DNA of 64,000 nucleotides from Theocolax elegans (lineage: Eukaryota; Arthropoda; Insecta; Hymenoptera; Cerocephalidae), in contig CM047429.1 of the NCBI GenBank assembly GCA_026168455.1, positions 36,068,066 to 36,132,065 on the forward strand. The letters are read 5' to 3'. This document shows, piece by piece, positions 30,047 through 40,854 of the stretch (positions are counted from its first letter, which is position 1; every line of letters begins with the position of its first letter). The translations under genes were made by a program, and so were the position numbers. The notes beneath the pieces were generated by a model. The model was not told the origin of the DNA. It saw nothing but the letters and a program-made list of their open reading frames with translations, and searched no databases.

Positions 30047-30840
30047 AAATTTTTTTTTATTTTTTTTTATCAGTTAAAATTGTGTGCATTTAAAAATGTA
30101 TTTTTTCGCTTGCCCAGGACATTTTTTAAATTTTTATATGAAATACATTTTTTGAAGACATTTTCAACGTTGCTCAAACGTTATCAGAACGTTATTTCCA
30201 CCTATCGCAGCAACTTACATAAATCTTAGCGGACATATCCCACGTGTATCAACGTTGCACCAACGTTTCAACAACTTTTATAACAACATTTTAACGATGT
30301 CAAAACAACGTTGCCACAACGTTGCTACAATGTTGTGTGCTAGTAGGGATAGCTCCAATTTTTAAATTTAATTTATGAGGAGGAAGTCCATTTGGGGTTA
30401 ATGAATTTAAAAAATCCGTTGGTAACGTAATATTTAAATTATCTTTGTTATATATCATCATCTTCATCTGTGTCACTACTAAAATGTTCAAATGAATGTC
30501 CTTCAAGTCGCGATAAAATGTTGTTATTTAATTCTAACACATCATTATTTGTTGCTGCTAAAATAATTTTACTACTTACTTCTGGATCATCAATTGCTAT
30601 TTTTATCTCCAAATATTTACGTAATTATCATCGGAATTGAGTAGTACATTCTCGGGAATCTCAGTTAATTCATTATCTTCTTCAAAATCATTAAAATGAA
30701 TTCCATTCCCTATATCTAGTAACCACTTTTTAAAATTATCACTATCATGTTCATTAATAACTTGTAAATTTTCACTTAAATTTATGTTCTCAAAGGATGA
30801 CCATAATTTACAACTAGCCAAAATGTTTGCTTCGCTCGCA

Positions 30841-31688
30841 GTTAAATAGTATTGTTAACATAATAATTCTTTACCATCAAATTATAATGTAATGTAATAT
30901 TCAAAAAATTATTTTTTAAAAACTATTTAGTAAAATAATTTATAGTACTAGTAATTAAATAAATATTACAAATATATAATTTGTTTAAATTTGTATAAAT
31001 CCGTAATAATTAATAGAAGAATGATCATTTTTACTATTTATATCATTAACAATTTTTGTTATTCCCAATAATTAATTCTAATATTATTATTTACATTAAT
31101 ACTTGATAAACTTTATATAAGGCATAATAGATCGATTCATATTAATAAATTCTTATTTATAACATTCCAATTAGAATTTAAAATACCACATGTACTAAGA
31201 CGACAAATATTAGAAGTTCAAATAGAAATAACGATTTGTTTTTACAATTTTTGATATATTGTTTACTTATATATATCCCCATTAAATAATCTCACTGGAG
31301 ATCTCAGATCATATCCCAGGTAAGATGTCATACCAAAAACTCATTTCAGCAATTTTTCGTTCATTACACGTTTTAAACATTCTTATGTCGATTGATAACT
31401 TATTTAAGGAGGTATCATACTCAATTACAAATACAAATTCCGCACCAGAAAATAGCAGACGAAAAACAATTAATTTACTTATAACAATTAATAAAAACAA
31501 ATTTACGCAAAAACAGGAGTTAGTTGCCCTCCGTTATGTAATTATCTATCATTTTACAAAGCTTCAAGTTATTATAACAATATGTCGCCGAGAAAACCTT
31601 GAAAAATGCAATATTCTTATAATTTCTTGTATGAAAAATGAAGTTCAACTCTTCAGACATTTTCGAAATTTCAATGAAAACAGCTTCA
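30841..31688. other. AT-rich interval, nothing recognised
   Basis: No recognisable gene. Frames at 31309-31500 minus and 31325-31942 plus overlap, and the latter runs into the CT microsatellite, so neither is supported. Confidence 0.4.
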
Positions 31689-31706
31689 GCCCGGATTTGA
31701 ACCGGG
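31689..31706 (-). pseudogene. tRNA T-arm remnant beside the CT array
   Basis: The minus strand reads CCCGGTTCAAATCCGGGC, a perfect 5-bp T stem around TTCAAAT with a full B box. No D arm is visible, so it is a tRNA or tRNA-SINE fragment. It directly borders the first CT-rich array. Confidence 0.45.
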
Positions 31707-31711
31707 ACCTA

Positions 31712-31934
31712 GCTCTCACTCTCGCACTCTATTACTCTAACTTTCGTTTTCTCTCTCTGTCTAATTCTCTCTCTCTCTCACTCTATTACTCTAACTTTCG
31801 TTTTCTCTCTCTGTCTCATTCTCTCTCTCTCTCTCACTCTCTCTATCTCTATCTCTCGTTCTCTCTCTTTATCACTCATTCACTCTCTCATTCCCTCTCT
31901 CTCTGTCTCTCTCTATCTCTCATTCTCTCTACAG
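31712..31934. repeat. CT-rich microsatellite array 1
   Basis: Runs of (CT)n interrupted by ATT, GTCT and ATCT. It abuts the 5' end of LINE-1. Confidence 0.9.
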
Positions 31935-34699
31935 TCGTGTAGGCGATCTACTCTTGCGCGCGATCACTGGTGAGATCTTTTCGATCAAGAGTTCTGACCC
32001 CCACCTCACCGACTGCCGCTGTTACCGCTGTTACATATGTGACATTTTCAGTGAGATTCGGCTGTTTCGTGTTTATTGACCTCGGGCCGATGAACGCCGA
32101 TACGAGTCTCGGAGATTGGAACGAGTTGATCGGGCGCTTGTCGCGCGGACGATGGGATCAACGTTTGCCGACTTTCGACATTCTCTGTCGCGTACTTCTG
32201 ACACAGTTATCGGAGCCTCGCGGCTCGCCGCTCATGCTGAAGTTGAGATGATGGACGCTGATTTTACAAATGCGTTGACAGCGGCTTTTGATCTAGTTGC
32301 GCTGATTAATTCCATGGTAATTGACCCCAAGCGAAGGCCATGGATCACGCCGCGTATAAAGCGTATTATTATAGTGAGGAGACGAGCATATAGAACTGCC
32401 AGACGCACGGACGATCCCCGCGACTTTCGGCAATATAGGCATCTCCACAGCCGTGCGTCGAACGCGTTGGAAATGATGAGATTTAATACTATTAATCGTG
32501 AACTTGAATCCTCGTCCGACTCGCGCTCGCGCTGGCGTGTTCTCAGGGGCTATGGCGTGTAGGGACGCGTAAGACCTTCACCTGAATTGCTGTTCAGCCT
32601 TGATGAGCTGAACGATCATTATGCCGCTGTGTCGCGTGCGTCGCTCCCGCTTTCTCATCGCGTTTTGGCGGACATTGTTACATTTGCGCCCTATTGCGTG
32701 GAGTCTCGGTTCGATTTCGGGCCTGTGTCGGTTGCTCAAAACGGTGGGGCCCTGGGGCGGGCGACCTCGCGGGCGACGGGTCTGGACGGTGTCTCCGTCC
32801 AGATGCTTAAGCTTGCGGGCCCGGCCGTCCTTGGGCATCTCGCTGGCCTCTTTGATGCCTCGCTTCAGGCAGGGTTTTTTCCATCCGGGTGGAAGATTCA
32901 CATTCCGGGTGGAAGGGCGCTTCTTCGAGACCTATAGCCCAACTGAGCGAGGTGTCGAAGCTGCTGGAGAGAGTAGTTCATGCCCAATTAATGGGCTATC
33001 TCGAGGCAAACGGGTTGCTTTCGCCGCGCCAGGCAGGTTTTTGCTGCGGGCACAGCACGCAGTCGGCTATGCTCGGGATTCTAGAGCACGTGCGGTGAGG
33101 AATTGATCGGCGTATGGTCACTATATTGGTGTTGTTTAACTTCTCGAAGGCTTTTGACACGGTCCCCCACGGCTTGCTCCTCCGGAAGCTGCGAGCACTC
33201 GGGTGTCGGGACCGAGTGGTCGAGTGGTTCTTTCATTACCTGGGGGGCCGCACGCAGGCGGTATTGGGCGACCGGGGTCGCCGTTCACGCGGGCGTCCCT
33301 CAGGACAGCGTCCTTGGACCCCTTCTTTTTTCTATCTTCATAAACGACCTGCCTGAGGTCCTCCAGTGTTCGCGCTGCATAATATTCGTTGATGACACCC
33401 AGTTATACCACTCTTTTCTACCGGCTGATTTTGAGCGGGCCATCGAGAATATTTTGCGAGACGCCAGTGCGGTGGCCGACTGGGCAACCAGAAATGGACT
33501 TGCTCTAAATTTAAGTAAGACTAAGGTAATCTTATTAGGTAGTCAACAGTATGCAAGTCGATTTGACATTGAAACAATGACGAAATTGAGTGTAAACGGT
33601 GTGCCGCTACCGTACGAGCGTGTCGTCAAGTCGTTGGGGTTGTGGGTTGCGCCGTCACTCGATTGGTCCAAGCACGTGCAGTCTATTTCTCAGAGGGTTC
33701 ATGGAGTTTTGCATACCTTGAGATTCTTCAAGCGTGCTCTCTCTAGAGACTCACGCAAGGCATTGGTCAAGAGCCTGATGTGGCCTCACCTCGACTATAT
33801 GAGCGCAGCCTACAATGATGTGGATCGTACGCGAGCTCTTAAATTGCAGCGCTTGCTCAACTCGTGTGTACGGTTCGTCTGCGGCAATATCCCCAGGATG
33901 GCGCATGTTACGTCCTACAGAATCGAGCTGGGGTGGCTCTCGGTCGATCTCAGAAGAAAGTATCTCATTGCATCATTGGCATATAAAATCCTCGCCACTT
34001 CTTCACCCTCTTATCTTCACCAGCATTTTACTCTTACTAGCTCTGGCCTTGAATCCCGCTCCTCTTCTCGTTTTCCCTCTCGCCCCCTTACCTACCGCCC
34101 ACCTCGCACTGAGGACCTAAATTCATCTTTTTTATCTCAGTTTCCATAATCATAAATGACCTCCATGTACAGCACTTTGACCTCGCGCATTTCCGCTCAT
34201 TTCAGTCTCATCTTCACGACTGTTTATCTGACGCCGATCATAGTGCCTGGGCTCGACGCGTTATCGAGGAGGGTATCGTAATGCCACCGGTCCCGTCGTT
34301 GTAGGCTCCGTTCGTTGGTCCCGATTATAGGGGTCGCAGGGGTTGCTGAATTTGCCGATTTTGGCAGGGCTGGTGAATGGTGAATTGTCGAAAATGTCGA
34401 AATTGTAGAATCTGATGTACTGCATTAGTTGCTTCTAAGTATAGGTATAGGCGTTAAACTTTTTTTTTTTTTTTGCTCGCGCGTGTAGTGAATTTATGCT
34501 TCTCGTCCGTGCCTTGATGACTGTACTATATATTTTGTACATTTTAGTTTTAAGTATTCACTCGAAATGCTGTTATCTAATTTTTGGCGTAGTGTTAAAT
34601 GTTAAGTCTATGATATGTATTTTTGTTGTACTTGCAAATTAGTGCTACTTTGGGGGTTCACCCCCGTAGCCCAATAAAGTATTATCAATCAATCAATCA
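31935..34699 (+). mobile_element. LINE-1 of this window, 5'-truncated non-LTR retrotransposon
   Basis: It starts within or just after the endonuclease domain and contains the linker and reverse transcriptase, in several frames. Its 3' end has a hairpin GGGGG-TTCA-CCCCC (34652-34665), then 18 nt including AATAAAGT, then an ATCA tail (34684-34699). CT-rich DNA lies on both sides. The protein resembles the CR1/L2 and Jockey group of LINEs; the clade is not resolved. Confidence 0.85.
32116..34149 (+). pseudogene. ORF2 of LINE-1, linker and reverse transcriptase
   Basis: A first frame (32116-32562) has the linker between endonuclease and reverse transcriptase, with RPWITPRIKRIIIVRRRAYR. The reverse transcriptase follows in pieces: VSKLLERVVHAQLMGYLEAN and FCCGHSTQSAML near 32950-33080, then VLFNFSKAFDTVPHGLLL near 33130, then, after a shift near 33270, GVPQDSVLGPLLFSIFINDL and IIFVDDTQLYHSFL. 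The catalytic box is FVDD where most LINEs have FADD. A C-terminal region with LKLQRLLNSCVRFVCGNIP completes it. At least three frame changes make it inactive. Confidence 0.85.
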
Positions 34700-34818
34700 C
34701 TCTCCCTGACTCCCTCTCTCTCCGACTCTGCAAGAAAGATCGATATTGATACTCTTTCAGATAGTTTGATTTGTCTCTTAACCTGAATACTTCGCAAATT
34801 AATAACAATCACGACAAA

Positions 34819-35511
34819 ATGAATCTTCCAGATAATTGGGAATCGATGTCACAGGCCACACAAATGGCACACATTTTAAATACTATACACGTTACAAGTA
34901 GAGAAACGACTGAATCAATTAACAATAAATTAGATGAATTTTCTGTTAAGATTGATAGCCGCGTGACTGCGCTACAACAGGAAAATGCAAAATTACGCAC
35001 CGAAGTACAGCAACTTAAGGACTTGTACGTTCGAGCGGTACCGAACACTGAGTTAAAAGACGATATAGCGAAACAAATTTTAAATATTCTCAAGTTGGAT
35101 CATTTTCGTAGCGATATAGTTGATACTCATGTTTTCGCGCCGCGTGTTGCAAACCGCGCACTATCCTCCGGGAAAGTACAGTCCGACGTGGTAAAACGTA
35201 ACATTACTTTTATCATTCGCTTTAAGTCAACGGTGGTTCGTAATTGTATTATTGAGGCTAAGCGTAAGTATGGTATACTTAAATTTAATAAGTTAACTGA
35301 TAATCCCGGCGCAAATGGTGACAGAATTGTAAACATTTTCGAAATGCTGCCCTCTGCCGTGCATGAATTATTTTTGCTGGTAAAATCCAAGTTGGAAGCT
35401 CTAAACTATAAGTATGTATGGACACGCGATAGTAAGATATATGTAAGAAAAGATGATAATTCGGACCGTATACAGATCACGACCGAAACAGACTTAGTCG
35501 ACTTGTTGTGA
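34819..35511 (+). CDS. ORF1 of LINE-2, RNA-binding-type protein
   Basis: I chose the ATG at 34819 (context CAAAATG), although the frame is open further upstream. The 230-residue product has a predicted coiled coil near the N-terminus (heptad-like ALQQENAKLRTEVQQLKDLY). A central region with NITFIIRFKSTVVRNCIIEA suggests an RRM-like fold. The C-terminal region, YKYVWTRDSKIYVRKDDNSD, resembles the C-terminal domain found in L1-type ORF1 proteins and baculovirus FP proteins. It would bind the LINE RNA. It ends in TGA followed by CTA, in frame with ORF2. Confidence 0.75.
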   Translation: MNLPDNWESMSQATQMAHILNTIHVTSRETTESINNKLDEFSVKIDSRVTALQQENAKLRTEVQQLKDLYVRAVPNTELKDDIAKQILNILKLDHFRSDIVDTHVFAPRVANRALSSGKVQSDVVKRNITFIIRFKSTVVRNCIIEAKRKYGILKFNKLTDNPGANGDRIVNIFEMLPSAVHELFLLVKSKLEALNYKYVWTRDSKIYVRKDDNSDRIQITTETDLVDLL

Positions 35512-35514
35512 CTA
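35509..35514 (+). promoter_or_regulatory. Candidate stop-codon readthrough site TGA CTA
   Basis: ORF1 ends in TGA followed by CTA, a well-known leaky context in animal and viral genes. The frame stays open into ORF2. The first in-frame ATG is at 35593, after the motif QLNANSL whose Asn is an endonuclease active-site residue. Initiation at that ATG would make a defective endonuclease. Confidence 0.6.
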
Positions 35515-38417
35515 AACGTACAGGACCAACCTCGTCTGGATGTGGTTCTCGAGCCTCGTGTGCGAGTTGCGCAACTTAACGCTAATTCTCTAATGGACCA
35601 TCATGCTGAAATTGAGAGTCTTATCGCGCAAGAGAATATAGATGTACTCTCTCTATCAGAGTCGTGGTTAACACCAAATCGCATCAACTCTATGTATAAC
35701 ATTGATAATTATACACTTGTACGCAACGATCGAGGACTAGCATCTACTACTGGTAAGCGTCTTTATATGCAGGGTGGGGGCGTCGCATGCTTCTTTCGTA
35801 ATACTATTCCCTTTCGCATATTAGAGGCACCCCAGATCACCAACATTAACGATACGGAATTCTTACTTTTGGAATTAAAAATAAATAATACTAAGGTCTT
35901 ATTGGCTTCAGTATACCGTAGACCTAAAGGCTATGCCTTAACTAACTTTTTTAATGCGTTACTAGATTTACTACAAGTATATGTAAACATTATTATAGCT
36001 GGTGATTTGAACGCGGATCTCCTGAGTGATGATTATTATGGAAACTATTTAAAAAATCTGATCAATGAGCACGCCTTTTATTTGATCCCTGTTGAAGCCA
36101 CGCATCACACCGACCATTCCCACACATGGCTAGATGTAATTATTATAGATTCGGCTGAAAAATGTACTGCCATAAAGAAATCAGATAGCCCTTTCATCAA
36201 CGGACATGATTATATTATTATTGATTACAAGCTGCCCACTTTGCCGAATAAGAAGTTTAGATACAGTTATCGAAATTTAAAAAATTTTTCTGCTAATAGA
36301 TTTGCGGCATCAGTTACGACTGATCTTAACATATTGAGAGGTAACCGGACGCAAGCTTTGACGGTCGACTCCTTTTTGGAAATCTTGCTCACGATCCTTA
36401 TACACTTAGATAGTCATGCTCCATTTGTCTCACGTGTAGTGCGTCCTCGGTCAGCTCCGTGGTTTGTTTCCAATCTTAAACGCAAATGTAGAGAACGTGA
36501 TACCTTATATAAAACCGCTAAACGTCTCAAAAGTTCAGAACTATTTCTGGATTTTAAAGTCCGCCGTCGCCAAGTAAAACGCGAGATTAACCTTGCGCGA
36601 AACTCATATTGCGAGAATTCCCTTAATGTAGCGGATCAACCTCAATGCTGGTTATTAAAAAAATGGGGTATCACGAAGCCTACTCAAAGTTCGGCATTAC
36701 GGTTTTTTTCTGCGATTGAATTGGTCGAGTTTTATTCATCTATCAACAATTGTCACCCTAGCTGTACATATGAAAAATTAAATGAGATATTAAGCGTGCA
36801 AGCAACGTCAGATTTGCCAGTTTTTACTTTGGAGTTAATCTCTCAGGAGTCAGTGTTAGAGGCAATAAATATTTGTATGCCAAAGGACAAAAGCCGTAGT
36901 TCAGATGGGTTCTCGTTATATTATTTGAATGATGTACTATCTTCTATTGTACCGTCTTTCACAGATTTGTTTAATCTTTCTATTACCACACAGCATTATC
37001 CCTCTATATGGAAGCGTGCATTGATTGTTCCGCTCAATAAGGTTGCGACTCCTGCCTCCCCTTCTGATACTAGGCCCATCGTAAACTTAGCGCATTTTGC
37101 TAAGGTATTTGACTGCCTTATTACACGGCAGCTTACTAAATATATTGAGGCTAATAATATTTTCTCGCCATATCAATCGGGTTTCAGGAGGTACTTTAGT
37201 ACTCAAACGGCACTGATTAAGATTTTAGAGGACACCCGGTTGGTTATGGAGAGGGGAATGGTCACTTTTTTACTTCTTTTTAATTTCAAAAAAGCCTTTG
37301 ATACAATAAATCACGCCACCTTTCTTACAGAATTTAAAAGACTGAATTTTGATAATATAGCGTAAAATGGTTTCATTCATATTTGTCGAGTCGTTTGCAA
37401 GCGGTCGTTGATGCGAATGAATCAACATCTAGATTTATGGGATCAACCTCGGGTGTGCCGCAAGGATCTTCACCTGGTCCTGTCTTTTTTCTTATCTATA
37501 TTAATGGTATTTTAGACAGATTAAACTTCGCGAAAGGAATGTCGTTTGCGGACGACCTACAGTTGTATTTACACTGCTTTCCCAAGGATTTAAACGACTC
37601 GATCGCTAAATTAAACTGCGATGGGACTGCAGTAGTAAATTGGGCAAATTAACACAGCTTGAATATCAATTTTAATAAAACTAAGGCGATTATGATTGCT
37701 TCTGTGCAAATATCGAGATTTGTTAATAAAGAGAATTGCCGCAAATAATTATTGACGGTCGTTGCATAGAAGTGGTCAGTTCTGTGCGGAACCTTGGTAT
37801 TATTATCCATGAGAATTTACATTGGAACCAACACATATCATGCGTTATTTCTAGAGTACATGCTGTGCTCCATAGATTGCGCAACAGAGGGAAATTTTTA
37901 TCGACGGTAATGCGTAAAAAACTGATTTCCACCTTAGTTATCCCCTTGTTCGATTACGCTTGCGTTACTTACTGCGATTTGCCTGATCATCTCAATATTA
38001 AACTACAGAGATTACTAAATGTATGTGTGCTATATTTTTCAATTAAAGAAAGATGTGAGACTCAGTGATTATTATGGAAAGTTGGAATTGTTATCGGTAG
38101 CCCAGCGTAGGCAATACCTTATCGCAGTATTAACCTTCCGAATACTCGTGAATCGTAAGCCGGAATACTTGCATCCCCTGCTACCGACACCCGTCGATGA
38201 TGTGCGTCGTTCCTTGCGAATTCAGCAATCAAATTTTGAACGCCCTATTACACGCACCTCTCTTTATCAAAAATCGTTCACTTTGCAGGCAATGAATATT
38301 TGGGATGCCCTTGCTATCGAGTTTCGCCTCAGCACTAGCATCTCAGTATTTAAAAATAGATTAATGGCATTTATGCGCGACGGTAATGTAATTAGCCTTC
38401 CACATATTATATTATAG
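35512..38417 (+). pseudogene. ORF2 of LINE-2, endonuclease and reverse transcriptase
   Basis: The open part runs from the ORF1 stop to 37365. The AP-type endonuclease has VAQLNANSL, DVLSLSESWL, IIIAGDLNADLL and THTWLDVII. The linker has RSAPWFVSNLKRKCRERDTL. Reverse transcriptase has DTRPIVNLAHFAKVFD, SGFRRYFSTQTAL, LFNFKKAFDTINHATFL, GVPQGSSPGPVFFLIYINGI and MSFADDLQLYLH with an intact FADD box. A one-base shift near 37365, a TAA at 37650, and shifts near 37735 and 38040 break the C-terminal third. ORF2 would nick the target and reverse-transcribe the RNA there. Confidence 0.85.
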
Positions 38418-38719
38418 TAAGCTAGTACTATTATTAGTTTAATATTAGATTAATATTCTTTTATTGTTTATATATTATTACTTATTGATTGCTGTTAAGT
38501 CGATTATACACTTGTTATTTTGTATTCCTAACTATTGATTTTGTTAAACTGCTCCAATAGATTAGAGCTATAAGAATTCTTGTACACTGTTATATGCGCT
38601 GTTAATTTACGTTAATATTGTAACATAAAATTGTAAATGTTAATGCTAATGTAAAACAAAACTGCATTAGCTTTATGGATATATCTATCCTAGACATAAT
38701 AAATACTATTCAATCAATC

Positions 38720-38835
38720 CCTCACACAGACTCTCATTCTTACTCATTCTCACTCTCGCACTCCCTCACTCTCCCTCATTCTTACTCACTCTCTCTCATT
38801 CTCTCTCTCTCTCAATTTCTCTCTCATTCTTTTGT
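38720..38835. repeat. CT-rich microsatellite array 2
   Basis: CTCACACAGACTCTCATTC-type repeats follow directly on the LINE-2 tail. The same opening words recur in the array at 39239. Confidence 0.85.
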
Positions 38836-39238
38836 TTCCGAGTCATAAGCGATCAAAGTGGCAGTAATTTTTTTACGAAATTGGCTATAGCTAGTCATAA
38901 CTTGTGTAAATTAACGTGTGAAGGTCTTCAAATGTTTGTTTCCTCATATTTTTATGTTACAAAACATATTCTAGTGTTTGATTAAAATCTGTGATGCGAA
39001 GGTCGTAGTCTCTCCTAGTTAGATCAAGTAAATACGATTTAAAAATAAAGAAACTCAAATATTTTTATTCGGTCAAAAGTTATGAAAGAATTAAATAAGA
39101 TTTTAGCAATATTTTGGTCTGAAAATTATTACATAATTAATTTTTATTTCAAAATATTTATCAAAATATTACTAACGTTTTATTTTTTACATAATTTTTG
39201 GCAAAATCAAGCTTTTCAAGCTTCTTAGTTTCAAATCG
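38836..39238. other. AT-rich spacer between CT arrays
   Basis: No gene recognised; single-copy-looking AT-rich DNA. Confidence 0.4.
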
Positions 39239-39814
39239 TATTTCTCATTCTCTCTCTTATTCTCTCTCCCTCATTCTCTCTCTCTCCCTCACACAGACTC
39301 TCATTCTTACTCATTCTCACTCTCGCACTCCCTCACTCTCCCTCATTCATACTCACTCTCTCTCTCATTCTCTCTCTCTCTCATTCTCTCTCTCTCTCAT
39401 TCTCTCTCTCTCTCATTCTCTCTCTCTCTCTCATTCTCTCTCTCTCATTCTCTCTCTTTCTCTCTCTCATTCTCTCTCTCTCTCATTCTCTCTCTCTCTC
39501 TCATTCTCTCTCTCTCATTCTCTCTCTCTCATTCTCTCTCTTTCTCTCTCTCATTCTCTCTCTCATTCTCTGTCTCTCTCATTCTCTCTCTCATTCTCTC
39601 ACTCTCTCCCTCACACTCCCTCACAATCCCCCATTCATATTCTCTCTCTCTCTCTCACAGTCCCTCGTTCTTACTCACTCTTACTCTCGCACTCCCTCAC
39701 TCTCCCTCATTCTTACTCGCTCTCACTCTCGCACTATATCACTCTCTCCCTCTCACAGTCCCTCATTCTTACTCACTGTCACTCTCGCATTCCCTCACTC
39801 TCCCTTATTCTTAC

Positions 39815-39865
<51 letters not shown>

Positions 39866-40000
39866 ATCTTTATCTCTAACTCTTATTCCCTCTCTCTCTA
39901 ACTCTTATTCTCTCTCTCTCTTTCTCACTCATTTTCAGTATCTGCCTATCTGTCTCTCTATTCTCCCTCTTATGTCTCTTTCAGTCTGTCTCATTGTCTC
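39239..40000. repeat. CT-rich microsatellite array 3
   Basis: Long runs of (CT)n broken by regular ATT words, giving CTCTCTCATT units of 12-18 bp. Every frame reads as Ser-Leu or similar repeats, so the 283-codon open frame here is not a gene. Confidence 0.95.
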
Positions 40001-40237
40001 TCACACCAAGATGATGTTTGTCGGACGGACGGACGAACGGACATTATGATTTATCGTTTTTTTTTAATATCACTTAATAATAATAATTATTATAATACTT
40101 TTTTGTCAGTAATATGAAGCATTAACTTATGTAACACATATTTATCATAAAATAGATATGTTTCAAGTATGTTTCGCATGAATCGGGAACTTTTTACAAA
40201 ATCGCTCAAAAAGATAACTTTAATATAATGTAGATAG
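40001..40237 (+). repeat. Array-flanking repeat, copy 1
   Basis: About 235 bp beginning CCAAGATGATGTTTGTCGG, with GGAC tandem copies and an AT-rich part. It is closely matched at 49388-49618, where it also directly follows a CT array. The CT array and this flank therefore form one larger repeat. Confidence 0.8.
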
Positions 40238-40400
40238 ATGTAGATTTAATATTGTTATGTCAAACGCAGAGAGCAATAAATTATGGATTCAAATTATAGT
40301 TATGAAATATAGATGTTTATTTTATCATCACGCAGAATTTATTTCAAAAGAAAGTTACTCGATTTTGGTGATTGAACTACACTTTTAATTAGATGGCTAA
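40238..40400. other. AT-rich spacer
   Basis: No feature recognised. Confidence 0.4.
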
Positions 40401-40457
40401 CTCACTTTCACTGACTCACTCTCTCTCGTTCTCACTATCTCATTCTCTCTCTCTCTC

Positions 40458-40543
<86 letters not shown>
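40401..40543. repeat. CT-rich microsatellite array 4
   Basis: A nearly pure (CT)n run that abuts the 5' end of LINE-3. Confidence 0.95.
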
Positions 40544-40547
<4 letters not shown>

Positions 40548-40854
40548 GAGTACAAGTTTGCTTGTTTACTGCTCAGTGTTGCTTTGTATTATATACTCAC
40601 ACAGTTGCTCCGAGTTTTTTCTACAGCATAATAAAGGCACGGTTACTGACTGCATCGTTTATCTAGTAAATTAGTGTTTCATTGCTGCAGCCAGTAGTTC
40701 CATAATTTGCAAATTTTATTCTGCGGCATTTTGGAGGTTATCTTCAAGAGGGAAAGGCGACTCATCGCGTCGGCCAGTGTGCGCAGTGCTCCCAACATCT
40801 GGACGGTTTTTCGCACACATCTCGACCTTCGTCGGTGGACGCCGCGCGGATATT

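Larger units (their letters stand above)
29604..30351. mobile_element. Palindromic element A with paired tRNA-Phe-like arms
   Basis: Terminal inverted repeats start TCCCTACTAGCACACAACG and end TGTGTGCTAGTAGGGA. The whole element folds as two long imperfect arms around a spacer of about 40 nt near 29910-29955. Subterminal AACGTT words occur about ten times. Each arm has a tRNA-like sequence that points outward. There is no coding capacity. It has inserted into a helicase gene remnant, probably with a short target duplication that I cannot fix exactly. Superfamily unknown. Confidence 0.75.
29310..30840 (-). pseudogene. Helitron-type PIF1 helicase, split by an insertion
   Basis: On the minus strand, 30840-30603 reads ASCKLWSSFENINLSENLQV and DFKKW-type helicase sequence, and 30460-30356 reads LPTDFLNSLTPNGLPPHKLN. 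The palindromic element (29604-30351) interrupts here. The protein resumes at about 29603 with VILLRNLTLNEGLYTGTW, then LLIPRITLSPSKEE and the motif TINKSQG near 29400-29427. These are the C-terminal helicase motifs of PIF1-like proteins, as found at the end of Helitron Rep-helicase proteins, which would unwind DNA for rolling-circle transposition. Multiple stops and frame changes are present; no Rep domain is visible. Confidence 0.75.
34729..38719 (+). mobile_element. LINE-2 of this window, near full-length
   Basis: About 4 kb with a short 5' UTR, ORF1, ORF2 in the same frame after one stop, and a 3' end with hairpin GGATA-TATC-TATCC (38677-38690), 17 nt and a CAAT tail. It starts after a short CT-rich stretch (34700-34728) and ends in a CT-rich array, so both ends lie in microsatellite DNA. 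ORF2 has a few lesions after residue 600. Confidence 0.85.

Noticed and set aside
39198..40049. A 283-codon open frame rich in Ser, Leu and His
   Set aside because: It is the translation of the CT-rich microsatellite. The frames at 31325-31942, 40393-40674 and 48656-49462 are rejected for the same reason.
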